Below are positions 51,698-64,000 of a stretch of DNA of 64,000 bases, one piece after another (the first letter of the stretch is position 1; every line of letters begins with the position of its first letter). The position numbers and the translations under genes are program-made. The DNA is from Sodiomyces alkalinus F11. Its lineage: Eukaryota; Ascomycota; Sordariomycetes; Glomerellales; Plectosphaerellaceae. The notes under the pieces were generated by a model that worked only from the letters and a program-made list of their open reading frames with translations, had not been told where the DNA came from and did no database searches. The stretch lies in NCBI RefSeq assembly GCF_003711515.1, contig NW_021167099.1:1-64000 (forward strand), given 5' to 3'.

Positions 51698-54600
51698 TAC
51701 CCCCTTAGTTAAGGTGGGTCTTCCTAGGTTAACTAACTAATCAGAGGCTTCGGTTTAAACTAAACGCTCTTAACTTTTCTATTGTAAAATTAATAGTTAG
51801 GGGAAAACGCCCTCGTAAAAGGGATCTAAATCCGCCCTATTTAACCGTTTAATTTAAATCTATCTTAATTAGTTCCTCGATCCTGATTAGCCGGATCTGC
51901 TTAATCGGATCTATATCTATCGGATCTTTTACGCCCTCGGGGGCCTTTATTATAGCTGCTTTAGCGCGTTTAATCTCTTCGTATAGTCGTTTAGACCACT
52001 TAATATAGTCCTATTAATCCGTTAAATTAAGCTATTACCAGAGTCTTTTAATCCCTGCCTCTAGTAGTGCCTTTATTAAACCGTCCGCGATTATCTCCTT
52101 TATATTAACGTACGTAACCTTAAAGAGGCCCTGCTATACTAACTAATATACCTACTAGTTATAAATATCGACGTGCCGTAGCCTTATTCGTAGGCGTTAT
52201 ACCTTCTTATTAACGAGGTTAATAGTCTACTAATTATCGTAGTGTAGTTATAGTTACTATTAGTCTGACCGAAGCTCTAAGTCCCTTAATATCCGGCTAA
52301 CGAATAACGTCTTTTTAGCGGCCTCTATAAGAGCGAGTAGTTCTGATTCTATTAATAACGTCGTGACCGTCGGTTACTTACCCGCCTTCTAGTTAACGGT
52401 TCCCCCGAAAAGCTTTATCGTATATCCTTATAAGCTCTTACGGTCTGGATTATCCCTAAAGGACGCGTCGCTTACTATTAGGAAGAGCCTATCCCCGCCG
52501 AATTCTGGGTTATAGTGTCTTATATAATATAGGAATAGTAGCACTTATTAAGCCCTCTTAAGATAGTCGGAGGAGGGATTAACGTTATATTAGGAAAGCT
52601 TTAAATAGGCGAACGCGATATCGGGTCTTATCACGATAGTAGCGTATAGGATAAAACCGATTATACCCTAATACTAGCGGACCTCGGGAATTAACGCGCG
52701 GGTACTATCGCGAGGTATTACCGGCTCCGTAGATAATAGGACTTTTAGTGGTTTTCGGCAGAGTATATCTACGTAGTACTTAACTGTAATCTTCTTTACG
52801 TAAGAGGATTATAATAGCTATAACCTACGGGTGGCTCTATCCCTTAGGACCTTAATTCCTAGGAACTAACGGATTTCTTCGCCTCCTAATAACCTATAGC
52901 TCCGCTTAAGGGTAACCTCGAGGTTATCGGCATCCGTCTTACGGTCTTTATAGTATATAAGTCCGATATCGTTAATATAGAAGAATAGGATTAAACCATT
53001 GTGGATCCTAATATAGGGGTTATTAGGGATAGCTATAAAGCTTATCCTCTATAGCGTTCCGCTGAATTCCTCTTACTATAGCAGTAACGATACCCTTAAA
53101 CCGAAGAGGGCTTTCCGTAGTAGTAGGACCTTACCTAGTACTTCGTAGCCTTACGGTATCTTTATAAATACCTCTTCCTTAAGGCTAGCATCAACGAACA
53201 CGTTAACAGCATCGAACTACCTTATCTCTAGATGAAATCGGGCGGCGATCGCTATTAGTATACGGAAGGACTATAAGGCTAGCGTTACAGCGTAGTTATC
53301 TTTAGTCTCTAACCGTTTTTATTAATCCCCTCAGACTATATGGCGTGCCTTATACTTAAGGAGGGTGCCCTCCTTATTAAATTTATAGGTGTATACCTAT
53401 CTATAGGCGAGGACTTATTACTTATTAGCCTAATCACCACCTACCTCCTACTAGTAACCTATTTATCGGTGCCCCTTAAGGTATTCCCCCTTAGCCTATA
53501 ACCACCGCTCCCGTAACGGGTGGAGGCGTATATCGCGGTGGTGGTTTAGCGGAGGCAGGAGATCCTCGCGGGTTAGGCGTGATAGCGGCTAAGAGGTATT
53601 AGAGGGAGTAGAATCTATAGCACTAATATCGCTATCGTTAATAGCTTACTTCCTCGCGCGTATAGGGTTATAAGTCCTTCTAGCGTTATAGAACGCCTTC
53701 TAGGCGTTATTATTCTGCACCTTCTCGGTCTTATAGATACTTATAATAGATAGGCGTACCGCTAATATACACACCCTAAGGGTATCTATGGCTGCCCGTT
53801 AATTATTATTATCTCCTTCTACTTTAACGCCTCTAACTACCGCTAACGCTATAAGGAACGCGCGCGTAGGATCTTCCGGGGATATTAGAGGCGTAGGAAA
53901 CGGTTTAAACCTCGTAGCGGTAAACCGCGGAGTGTCCGTAATAGTATTAGTATCCGTAGTAATAGCGGTAGCCTCTCCTGTAATAATAGCAGTAGCGTCT
54001 TCCTAGCCCGTAGTAATAGCGGTATTATTACCTTTACCCGTACTAATAACGGTGGCGTTGCCTTTACCCGTAGTAATAGCGGTGGCGTTAAAGTCTTCCG
54101 ACTTAAGATCGAATGCGTCTACGGCTATACCCCTGAATAGTAGCCTATTCCCGGTCGTGGCATCGCTAGATTAAGTGATACGGATAGATTATAGGCATTC
54201 CCCGATTTCCTCGGCGAAAGCTATAGCTTATGGCGTTTTAATCCTGCCGTTAAATATCTCGTCTTCGTTAAAGACCACGTCTCTTATAGTAATAATATCC
54301 GTTAGGTGTGGTAACTAAATACGGAAGCTATTCAAGGATTAGTATCCGACGTGATAACTAATCTATACCTTCGGTTCTAGCCTTTATAGGCGGTTCCTTT
54401 TAGCATAGGTATCGCGCGTTTTTATGAAGGCTTTATAGCCGTAAGCTTATAGGTGCGTAAGGTCAGGTTAACGGCCGCGTAGGCCTTCGTATAGTGTCTT
54501 CTAATCGTTAATATATCGTGGCGTCCTATTATACAGATATATAGCAGTCTTAAAGATCTTAGGCTAGATTGATATAGGCAGATTAGCCCTAATCCTTATA

Positions 54601-57352
54601 GGCCTCGCCCTCCTTTTAACGATGTCTTTAATCCGTTCTATAACGCCGTTTTAATCCTATGAATATAGTGCTAACGGCTAGTATTCCACCCCCTTAGCAG
54701 CGAGGAAAGCAACGACTTCTAGGTGCTAAAATATCTCGAAATCGGCTCGTAGGATACGTGGCCGGACATTAAATTAGGTCTTAAGCAGGGTAAAAACGTC
54801 TTTTAACGCGTATAGGATAAAGCCTTAGTCTCTCTTCTATAGGTAGTAATCCCACGTATAACCTATATACACGTCGATAACGAATATAATAGACTTATAT
54901 AGGCCGCCTAGCGATTCCGACTCTTCTAGATCGTGAAAATCAATAGCCAGGGCCTCTCCGGGCTTTAACGGGTAAAGGGATAGTATCCGTCAGATCTACG
55001 CAGGTATTTATAATTGCCTATACGCGTTATAGTCCGTTATACGAGGTCCCTTTATCTTTACCCCCTAAGTAGCGTCGACGATCTTCGCTAGAGTATCGGT
55101 GTCATAGTAGCCGAGGCGTTCGTGCTACCGTTATACTATAGTCTTCTACGGTTACCGCGGTTATCGTGATCTTCTATACGGGTTATCGCGCGGGTACCTT
55201 ACCGAGACCGCGAACGCGGTAGCGGCCGTGGCTTCCGCGCACTCGATTATATACTGGCCGTGGATATCTAGTAGCTTATAGATAGGCCGTTTATCAGTGG
55301 AGCTAATAATAGTGTTATTTACGGTATCCTAGCGGTAACCTTATAGGCGTAGCTAGCGTTCCGAGACGATATTAGTAACGAATTCCTTATAGTATACGAC
55401 GTTATAAAGGCGTAGTAGCCTTTTCGTGCCCGATAGGGATTACACACGTAGCTTAACGTCTCCGTATCCGAGGATAGAAGCCTTATAAGTGCCTACCTAA
55501 AGGGATAAGGATAAAGTATCTATAGGTGGTCTAACGGCCGTAAAACGGCCTTAATTATTAAAGATATAGATTAATAACCCTGAGTCTAGGATCGTGTAGT
55601 ATAATAACGCTCTGGCTTAGTTAATAGAAAGGGATACCCCCTATTCTTATTATAATCTTAATAGTGTTATCGTACGACGACGCGCTACCCCCTGGGTTAG
55701 GTAGGCTCTTAGTCCCGTCGCGGTAATAGACAGGTCTTTTAAAGCTATGCTTACGGGCGGCCTAGTAACCCCCCGATTTTATTATATAGTAGTTATACTA
55801 GGCGTAGTATTATAGAGTTAATCTTCCTAGACTTCCTTTATCTTATTAGCAGTAATAGCCTCTAAGGCTTCCCGCCTCTTCTATATCGCGGTATCTACGC
55901 GGCTTTTAAAACTATAAGTACATATCTTCTTTTCCGTAACCTTCGTAATATCTTTATAGCCACGCTAGGTATAAGGGCGTATATCCGGCCTTACGTACTA
56001 ATAGGCGGCGGTAGTATAAGGGTTCTTATATATCTCGTAAGGCCTCCTTATTACGGGAGGGATAGCCTTTACGGATATATTACTACGAGGACGCTTCTTA
56101 TTATCTTTATTATTAATAGTATCCTTAGTATCGGGGAGGTTCCTAAAGGTGTTAAAGGTGCCTCTCCCGACTCTAGGCTTTATAGCGGAGGATTATAGGC
56201 TCTTTATATTACTAAGAACCGCATGTAGAGCCTTTACGAAGTCGTTAATCGTTAGCTTATTTTCCGTAATCTTATGATAGTTATTTACTAGGTAGTTATT
56301 ACTCTATTCCTAGGCGATAGGTCTAATAGCTTTTAACGCGTCTTCTACCTAATAGTCCACGCTTAATAGCTCTAAAACGCCTATATATTTATAGTATATT
56401 ATCGCTATTTTCTAGCTTATAACCTAGCCGTCTATATCCTTAGTTATAGCCTTTATAGGCGTAGTGTATTATTAATATAGGACTAAGGCTTCCTTACAAA
56501 GGTTTATAGGGGTTAGTTCTATATACGCGTATAGGAGAGTAATCTAAGCCTATAGGTTATTTATAGTATTATCCTATAGCTAGGCGAGGAGGCTATATAA
56601 TATAGTATAGACGGTCTTTTCCATATAGAAGTATATCTTATTAAACTCCTTTTACTACGCGTTATAGTCTACCTTTTCCTTATAGTATACGCGGCGATCT
56701 TATAGGTAGCGCGTACGCCCCTTTTTAAAGAGGTCGTCGATAGATATAGGTATCCTAGTCGTTAGTTCTTTTATTATAGCCGTAGCCTTTTAGGGAGCGG
56801 CCGTCTTCCTTTTACTAATAGCCGTGGCCGCTATAGTACCGGCTATAGTAGCCGTGGCGGCGTCCGTAGCGTCCGTGGCCTTATCGCCCTTTAGCGTAAT
56901 AGTGGAAGACGGAGTAGCCGTAATAGTAGTGGCCGTGGCCTCCTCCGTATTAGGGTCTACGGCGAGGGCCTTATATTTACGGATATTAGGCGGCGTAGGT
57001 ATAGGGAGGAGATAGGCGTTAGCCTCCTTATCGCTTAGTTTTAGATCTAGGTAGTTATCCTAGTAAGAGGCCAATTTACTGTGTACGGCGTGCTCCTAAA
57101 CTACCTAATCCCTTTAGTTAATAAGGGTAATAGCGGCAGCCTTTTATTTAGCGTTAGATACGTTAGAAGATATCTTTACTAGTTTATCGGTTAATTAATT
57201 AATAGGTAGGTTAATTAATCTTTTAATTACTCTAATTAGGTCGATAGTAGTTATTTAAGAGTATTTATATAGACGTGATTACTTCTTTATAGTAGAATAA
57301 GGGTAGCCTTATTAATATCTATTATTTAGGCGTTATAAACCAGGCTTATAAC

Positions 57353-57638
57353 TATCGCACGTTAAATAGCACTTAGATAATCCACTTAGTAGAGTAGAGT
57401 TCTCATGTATATATATTATCTTAAGTTATATCTAGGAGAGTCTCTTATACCCTTAATTAGGGTGGTAAAGACTCTGTTATAGGTACTATATTATTTGGAT
57501 TCTATCCGGTCTTTTCCGGTATCCGCCCCTATTATATCCTGATGCCCGAGGTCCCCGATATCTAAAGCCCTTAGTTATAGCGTGGATCCCCCCTGGATCT
57601 CCTATGGACCACGTTGTGGTCCGTGCGCCCATGCGATA
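57353..57638 (-). repeat. 5' LTR of Copia element
   Basis: 286-bp partner of 51,412-51,697. The outer (right) end keeps CCTGG, TATGG, GTTGTGGTCC and CCCATGCG, which are CCTAG, TATAG, GTTATAGTCT and CCTATACG in the inner end of the left copy. Confidence 0.9.
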
Positions 57639-57643
57639 ATTTA

Positions 57644-58630
57644 AAGTAAGGTCGTAATCTGTGGGGCGTCTAGTTTTCGGCCTTTGACGAACTTGTTAAA
57701 ATATTACGGTGATTTATATAATACTCTAATTATAGTAGTATATAATATGCCCTGTCCAGGCATATCTCTGGCCAGCCAGTACTATCGGACCTAGGGCTTC
57801 TAGGGTTCGGAATAGCGACCTTTAGGTACAGAAAATAGGGTATAATAAAGATATCCTCTACTAATCTAAAGGCGGGCTTACCGAGAATATATTCTCGGCG
57901 AGCCCCGGACTATCTATTCCTCTATACGGCCGGTCTATTCCTGATATTCGGGGCTATACGCACGTTTAGGGGTCTTAGTCCGGTCTCTAGATATTCGTTT
58001 AGGTACTAGCCGACAGGCTCTATACGTTTATATAGTTCCCGGCGCGCGAGGACTATCTATGCGTATAGTCCTATACTATTCCGGCGTATTATATACCCGG
58101 GGCGGAAAAAGCCCTGCGTTCTACGGGCATCCTAGGGAGCTATTAGACGATGGGATATATAACGCGTATACGGTAAATATACTAGATAGGTAGTCGTTAC
58201 TTATAACCGGTCACGAATAAACAGCGTTTATAACGAAAGGAAATAAAGGATAGACAATATTATACGCTAACTACGCTATCTACTAATTCTCCGCGCTATA
58301 TTGATAGCTATATAGTGCTATTACGCCTTACGCGATAGCGCATAATAGGGAAGACTAAAATAAATAATAGAGAAGAGTAGGAAAAAATAGAAGAAAAAAA
58401 AAACTAATATAACCAGCTAAACTACCTAAGTCTTTTTTTACGATAGCGTATATATATGCTATCTTTTCCTCCCTATATACCCGTTCTATTATAGGCTAAA
58501 CTTTAAACTCGCGAACTAAACTAGAAGTGATATAACCTAAATACTAAAGCCCGTATACTAAATATATAGTTATTGCTAAATACTAAATACTTTATACGAA
58601 CTAAATAAACTCCGTGTCTTTATCCCCTAG
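57644..58630. other. RIP-type spacer with an inverted repeat
   Basis: No coding signal. It contains the perfect 18-bp palindrome CCGAGAATATATTCTCGG (57,881-57,898), extended by GGGCT/AGCCC arms after a 2-bp mismatch (57,874-57,905). Confidence 0.5.
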
Positions 58631-58639
58631 AATATATAT

Positions 58640-60200
58640 ACCTTAGACCTCCTCTACTTACGGGAGCTCCTCGGTATCGTCTAGGAAACCCTAGTTTTCC
58701 TTATCGTAGCTAAGGATAGTTTTAATATCCCTGTTACCTAGTTCTATAGCGTGTTAGTTAATCTTATTATAGTCGATATCGTACGATAAGAGAAGGCCTT
58801 TACTACCCGGCTTATCGAAATATTAGGCGAGGACGCTTATATAGAGTATTAGGTCCCACGCTCGTATCGTGTATATAGTAAAGCGGTTGGCTATAGCCGT
58901 ATATTTATCGGTATTAATAGTGCCGTTAGGGTTAAGCCTAATAATCTGGGTATAATACTTTATATGCTATACCCCGAGCAGGAATAGTAAACCGATAGCG
59001 TTCTAGGTTTTATTAGGGATAACCTATTTCGTGACAAACTTTCTTACCCACGCCGTGACCGGTACCGGTAGGATAATACCCTAGCCGTGCTAGAAAAATA
59101 TAGTTAACCTCCACTTATTATACGTGAACTCCTCGGATACGAACGCTATATTAGAATTAAATACATGTTTAGCGAGATACTTATACCCTATTATCTAGAT
59201 TATTTCCTCGCCCGGGCGCGCTATAAAGCGTTTAGGGAGCGGGGAACTAGTATATCCTTAGTACGGACGTTTTATACTAATAGACGGAGTAGCCGAAGGC
59301 CCGGCCGTCACGGTCTAGGGGGTAGTAGTAGTGCCTATACGGAGCTAGGCGAGGATATCTACGGCACGCTAGATACTAGGCATTATAGTCTATAAGGGCG
59401 TTTATAGAAAACGCGTGATAGAGGTAGTAAGGGGTTAGATAAGGCTATAGTAGTCCTAAGTGCTTATAAGGAATATAGTATTATTTATTTAATGCCCATA
59501 GCGAGTCTTTATAGCGCTTAATAGCCCGAGAGCTAAGTAGGCTAATTTATTTACCTCCCGTAAAACTCGGCCGGGAATAGTTTTATCTGCTATAGGGATT
59601 AGCGAGGGTTTATTAGGGGTAATATTAGTAATAGCGCTTATACCCGATCGAACGGGGAAGGGTATCGCGTCCGTGCACTAATTCTATAATATAGCGGGCG
59701 CGGTACTATAAGGGGCCGAGGGGGTACTTAGCAGGAACCTACTATCTAGGCCTTAAGGAGCGTTATATCGAGGTATACTAGTAAGATATTACTTAAAAGT
59801 CTTAGCAGGTCTTATCTAACCTTATACGTTAAGATTATGGTCTAGTAGGAATTAGGACTAGGGATAGATAAGCGCGAGGGCTTTAGCGTTATCTATACCG
59901 ATAGCCTTATTAGCTTCGAACGCGAGAGTAAATATAGTATAATGTAAAGCACGGTTTATTAAGTTATTATATCCTAAAGCTAACACGCAGTTACGGTAAT
60001 CTAAGATAATTTCCTTATTATCTCTACGCTAAGCCCGGAAAGCAGTACTAGCGGATAAAAGTTTAGAGATAAGTAGGCTTTTATCACCGAATAGAGTCAC
60101 TACTCGGAAATACCCCTTAAAGGGTAGGCCTTCGCCTATACGTCCTCTATAGAAGAATCTAGAGAACTAGTATTTGAATATACTATTCTTTAACCGGTTA
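58640..60200 (-). pseudogene. RIP-degraded ORF of unknown family
   Basis: A single minus-strand frame of about 520 codons stays protein-like over the whole span, with stops mainly TAA/TAG. I checked the frame at five points (60,170; 59,963; 59,642; 59,165; 58,655) and all agree. Readable blocks include 'LDYRNCVLALGYNNLINRAL', 'YNKWRLTIFF', 'TAWVRKFVTK', 'IIRLNPNGTINTDKYTAI' and 'GLLLSYDIDYNKIN'. None matches Gag, Pol or a transposase I know. A Gag of a divergent element, or the cargo of a DNA transposon, are both possible. Confidence 0.5.
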
Positions 60201-60720
60201 ATAGCTAATAGATATTTAATAACGTACTAGCGGGCTATAAATATAATAGAAAACGAAATATATATAAAAGGGTATATACTTAATATAACGAAAAGATCAC
60301 TAGGGGTCTATATTTACTTACTTTATAAGTGGTGATAGTAAACGTGTAAGGGAACTCTTGGGATCACGATATATACGAAGCTTACTATAGTAGTAAAGAG
60401 TAGGAGAATATAAGAGAGAATAGCTTTAGTATAAATTTTTATACCCATTCTAGGGGTATAGCTAATCTAATAGAGCGGCGCAGAGTTTTTTCTTATCCTG
60501 TATTATTCTAGTTACGCGTGCCTTCCCTTTAAATATAAGACGATAGCCCTCGCGCCTTCCCGTATACCTTCCTTATTATACGTGAATAGCGTTCGGTTAT
60601 TATAGGTGATTCGAGCGGTAACCTCGGTAAGTCACACGGCTACGCGGCTATACTAGTAGTCGTTAAAGGTTCTTTACCTTAAGTATTCTTTAATACCCCG
60701 AGTCCTTTAACGTCTCCTAG
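60201..60720. other. RIP-type spacer
   Basis: No recognised features. It may contain the 3' end or LTR of the Gypsy element to its right, which cannot be paired because that element leaves the window. Confidence 0.35.
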
Positions 60721-63700
60721 TTCGAGTGCCTTATTCGCCTTTACTCCCTTTATTACTACTCGTAGCGTCTCTAAGGCTCTTTATCGTTTCTTAAAGGCTT
60801 CGACTATTTCTAGTACGTCTATAGCTTCCTTTAGTATTTAAACGTTATACTAACTAGGCTATCCCTTCTAATAAATCAGGTACTTAATACGGGGCTCACC
60901 ACGGCCTTTCTTAGTAACTCTCTTATCTAGGATAGCTTCGATCTCGTAATACTTATATAAGTCGCGCTATCCGTGCCTATCCTTATCGGGGTCGCTAGGA
61001 TAAATAAGACCTCCGTTGGCCGTCTAGCCAGGGAATAGGTCCGTACCCGGTTCCTTCGCCGGTTATAGATACGTAATACTAATAACAGAATAGATATTAA
61101 GTATTACGGGTAGTTCTAGCCGGTATACTAGTAATAAGACCTATTCCTTAATCTTAAATAGTCCTATTCATTACTAACCGAGCTTTATTAATAGTTTACC
61201 CGGTAATAAGTAGCTATACCCGAGCTTAATAAAAATAAAGTCCCCGGGAGCGAACCAAATACTACGGTGCTTCTTATCGTATAACCTTTTTATATATATC
61301 TAAGCTAAGGCGATAGATAGTTTAGCGTCTTCCTAGAATAATTCCCGGGTAAACTACGGGTTCGTATCACCGATTATATTAAGGGGACTATTCGTCCGTA
61401 TACCGTATAATAGTTCGTTTAGTAAATACCCTAGGACTTCGTTAAAGGCGTTACTTAGATTAAACTATAATATAATAATACTCTTTATCCACGGTATATC
61501 TAGATATATAGTAAGGAATATACGGATAACGATTTCGATTATCTAATTCTTCCGTTTAGATAGTCCGTTAGTTTACGGATACTATACTATTAAGAACCTA
61601 CATAGCGTGCCCGCCTCCTTTTAGAGCGCTATCTAAAAGGCGGATAGAAACTTAGGGTTATAGTCTAAAATAATCCCTCGGGGAATACCCTAATTACTAA
61701 GCTAAAGGAACTAAAAGAGGATATAAGCCTAGTGCTCCGCGGTATAGGAAATATACCCCGGAATAAGGAGGGTCGCCTTAATAAATTTATCTGTTACTGT
61801 AAGGAGGGAGTCGAATAGAGGATAGCCCTCCCTTTACTAGGGAGGGCTAGCTAAGGGTACCTTAGGTAAGCCGATAATAAAATCTATAGCGATAGTGTAG
61901 AACGGAATAAGGGGAGTTATAGTTAGTTATATCTCGCCGAGTAAGCATTAACGATTAGTCTAATTAATAGCGTATATTATATAGTTAGCGATATAGGTCT
62001 TAATTTCCTTACGAAGCTTAGGAATAGCGAATCGGCTAACTAGCTTATATTAGGTTCTTTTAACGCCGAAGTAGTAGCGTTTATCGTGGGCGGCCTAAAT
62101 AAACTCCTAATATAGGGAGAATAGGATATAAAGCTAACGCTTCCCGCTCTATTCTAGATAGTAAAGGAGACTATTTTCTAACTCGAAAAGAATCTTAACC
62201 GGCGAATTATAGTCCTATAGCTAGGTAAGGATAGGTTTTTATCTAGTATCGTTAATATAACTATCGCTAATCCTTTATCGTAGATCGGCGTTTATTTTAA
62301 GCTTAGGGAAATAATAAATAGCCTAATCGCGCTAAATCTGTTTTTAATTCCCTATTATCTTCCGCTTCCAGAGGGTTTATTATAGGTAGCCGGGATAGGG
62401 CGTCGGCTATAATATTCGTTTTCCCGGGGATATACCGGTAATCTACCTAAAACTAGCTAAGGAACTCCGAGGAGAGGATAAGCTTTATATTTAATCTAGT
62501 CTTATCCGTGCTAGATAGCGTAGTAGACTTTATAATACTAACCGTAACGGTGTAGTCTGTAAGAATAACGGTTAGATTACGATAAGTGGATTAAATAATA
62601 GTTCGGGTCTTACGAATAGCCTATACTAAGTAGGCGACCTTTAGTTCGGTCGGCTAGTATTTCTACTCGGCTATATTAAGACCTTTACTAATATAGAGTA
62701 CTAGACGAATAAGGGTTTTACTAATAATGCCTTTAGCAAGCTATTTAGTCTTATCGATAAGCTAGAATAGTATAGCGGAGAACCTATACTCCTTAGAGGC
62801 GTTTAGCTGGATAAAGAGAATCTTCCCTAGGTCGTGGTGGAAAAGGTAGATATTAGAGGTAAGTATATCCGTAACGTCCTTAAACGATACTATTTCTTCG
62901 GCTACAAGCTTAAATACCGTTCGTTTAGTATAGGCCTTATATACTTAGCTCTAGTTCTTTCCGAGCTAATAAGCCTCCGCGAGCAGGGTAGTCTTTTATT
63001 ATCAAAGGGAGGTAATTCGGTAGGTAAACCTCGGGATAAAGTACCGTAGCTATCCGGTTATACTAATCTATTACTCGAGCGATTAAAGCGATAATAGTAG
63101 ACGGATCCTTTATAGGGCGTTAGTGCGTTCCTTTATATTAGAGATGCCTAAAGCGTTAACCTCGAATCCTAAAAGCTATACTAATAGGTAGCTAATAAAG
63201 GATTTACCCGGGGAGATAAAGATCCGCTTCCGGCTAAATAGCGATAGGATAGTCTCTAGATACTAGGCGTATTCCTCCTTAGTATCGGAGGCCACGATAA
63301 TATCGTTAATAAAAGCGGCGGCGAACTTCTTATATAGTCGGAGCAGCTTATCTATATAGTATTAAACGTAGGCTAGCAAATTACGGAAGCCTATAAGCGC
63401 GACCTTTAAATACTCTTATCCTCGATATAAGACGATAATAAACCTTTCACGGTACGGCTTATACACCGGGAACTAATAAAAGAAGGCTTAAGTATCGATA
63501 ACGGAGATAAACTTCTTTCCCTGGAGGCGTCGGATTACTTTATCTTATAACGGTATCGGGTATATATCGGGAATAGTAACCTTATTTAGGGCGCGTAGAT
63601 TAACCACTATTCGGCCTTTACGCTTCCCGTTTACGGTTCGCTATATAATAAATACTAAGGCCCCGAATAGCGTAGGCTAAGTTAGCTATTCTATTTATCC

Positions 63701-64000
63701 TTACTTATAGAGTTCGTTAAGAGTCTTATCTACAAATCGCTAGTCGTTACGGCTAAAGGGATATAGCTTCTAGCTAATCTTCTAATTATACTATCCGTTA
63801 ACTAAAAGGACCTTTATATACTCCTTAGGAGGTATATCGATAGTACCTTAATTAGTCTATACCTTCGGATACTTCTCGATAATCTTATTAAACCGGCGTA
63901 TAAACAGGTCGTTATAGCGGTAGATTATTACCCCCTCTTTAGTAAGCTTTATAGGGGCGTTTAGGCTTTTAGCGATACTATAACTGGATAAAGACGTAGT
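60721..64000 (-). mobile_element. Gypsy chromovirus-type retrotransposon, RIP-degraded, cut by window edge
   Basis: Read on the minus strand, RT lies at about 63,700-63,270 ('GRIVVNLRALNKVTIPDIYP', 'GKKFISVIDT', 'FINDIIVASDTKEEYA'), RNase H at about 62,900-62,400 and integrase at about 62,100-61,050. The integrase shows 'GIPRGIILDYNPKFLSAF', 'LLYGIRTNSPLNI' and 'RSIWFAPGDFIFIKLG'. A chromodomain is at about 60,970-60,860 ('YEIEAILDKRVTKKGRGE', 'IKYLIY', then stops where Trp is expected). The order RT-RH-IN-chromodomain is that of a chromovirus. The RT and integrase wording differs from that of the element at 13,277-22,310, so it is a different family. Protease, gag and the 5' LTR lie beyond the right edge. 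Confidence 0.82.

Larger units (their letters stand above)
51412..57638 (-). mobile_element. Complete Copia-type LTR retrotransposon, RIP-inactivated
   Basis: The 6,227-bp element has 286-bp LTRs and a 5-bp duplication ATTTA on each side (51,407-51,411 and 57,639-57,643). Coding order on the minus strand, right to left, is gag (about 57,250-55,850), protease with 'ILDSG' and 'YIFNN' (about 55,620-55,300), integrase (about 55,000-54,200; 'GEALAIDFHDLEE', 'YLYNRTPRYIN') and RT (about 53,250-52,750). RT shows 'VLLLRKALFGLR', 'FFYINDIGLIYYKDRKTDAD' and 'FLGIKVLRDRATR', followed by RNase H towards 52,000. A purine tract (AAGGGGG in element sense) adjoins the left, 3' LTR. Order IN before RT defines Copia. 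RIP stops are throughout. Confidence 0.88.
51200..64000. other. RIP-mutated transposable-element block (right)
   Basis: It has the same TpA-rich, CpG-keeping composition and TAA/TAG-broken frames as the left block. It extends beyond the window. The recognisable elements are given separately. Confidence 0.85.

Noticed and set aside
56824..57015. Plus-strand Val/Ala-rich ORF in the right repeat block
   Set aside because: It is antisense to the gag region of the Copia element and consists of short repeated codons.
59165..59395. Plus-strand ORF of 76 codons
   Set aside because: It is antisense to the longer consistent minus-strand frame at 58,640-60,200.

Overview
This window looks like nuclear DNA of a filamentous ascomycete (Pezizomycotina, probably a Sordariomycete). 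The genes have short GT-AG introns with CTGAC/CTAAC-like branch sites. Their products are typical of such fungi (Ste7 MAPK kinase, Snf1 kinase, Dpb2, fungal PNGase A). The repeats carry the signature of repeat-induced point mutation (RIP): almost every in-frame stop is TAG or TAA where Gln or Trp is expected, TpA is abundant, and CpG is kept.

Layout. (1) About 1-22,960 is a block of dead transposable elements: a Gypsy pol fragment cut by the left edge (+), an Ulp1-like cysteine protease ORF (+), a 3'-truncated Copia element (-), a Tc1/mariner relic (-), and a structurally complete 9.03-kb Gypsy chromovirus (+, 13,277-22,310) with 354-bp LTRs and a GTAGC target duplication. (2) About 22,960-51,200 is an island of normal composition with eight or nine genes: STE7-type MAPKK (+), a HAD phosphatase (-), a FUSC/ArAE-type membrane protein (+), DNA polymerase epsilon subunit DPB2 (-), a glycine-rich probable mitochondrial protein (+), SNF1 (+), a secreted PNGase A-type amidase (-), a hypothetical basic protein (-) and a mitochondrial DUF1279/NAT2-like protein (-). 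A 477-bp A-tailed retroposon with an 11-bp target duplication sits between SNF1 and the amidase. (3) About 51,200-64,000 is a second RIP-mutated block: a complete 6.2-kb Copia element (-) with 286-bp LTRs and an ATTTA duplication, an unidentified 1.5-kb dead ORF (-), and a Gypsy chromovirus (-) cut by the right edge.

How the genes relate. The island holds housekeeping and signalling genes in alternating orientation, with convergent and divergent pairs. I see no metabolic cluster or defence system. STE7 and SNF1 act in separate pathways (pheromone/filamentation MAPK cascade; glucose derepression), and their proximity need not be functional.

The most notable signals are in the repeats. Both complete LTR elements are less mutated at their outer edges than at their inner LTR copies. 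The readable RT active sites and the mariner DDE site all appear to have lost an Asp to Asn by the same TpG to TpA change. An antisense coiled-coil ORF lies between pol and the 3' LTR of the chromovirus, and a dead Ulp1-type protease has its catalytic Cys position read as Tyr. All exon boundaries, repeat boundaries and target duplications were read by eye.
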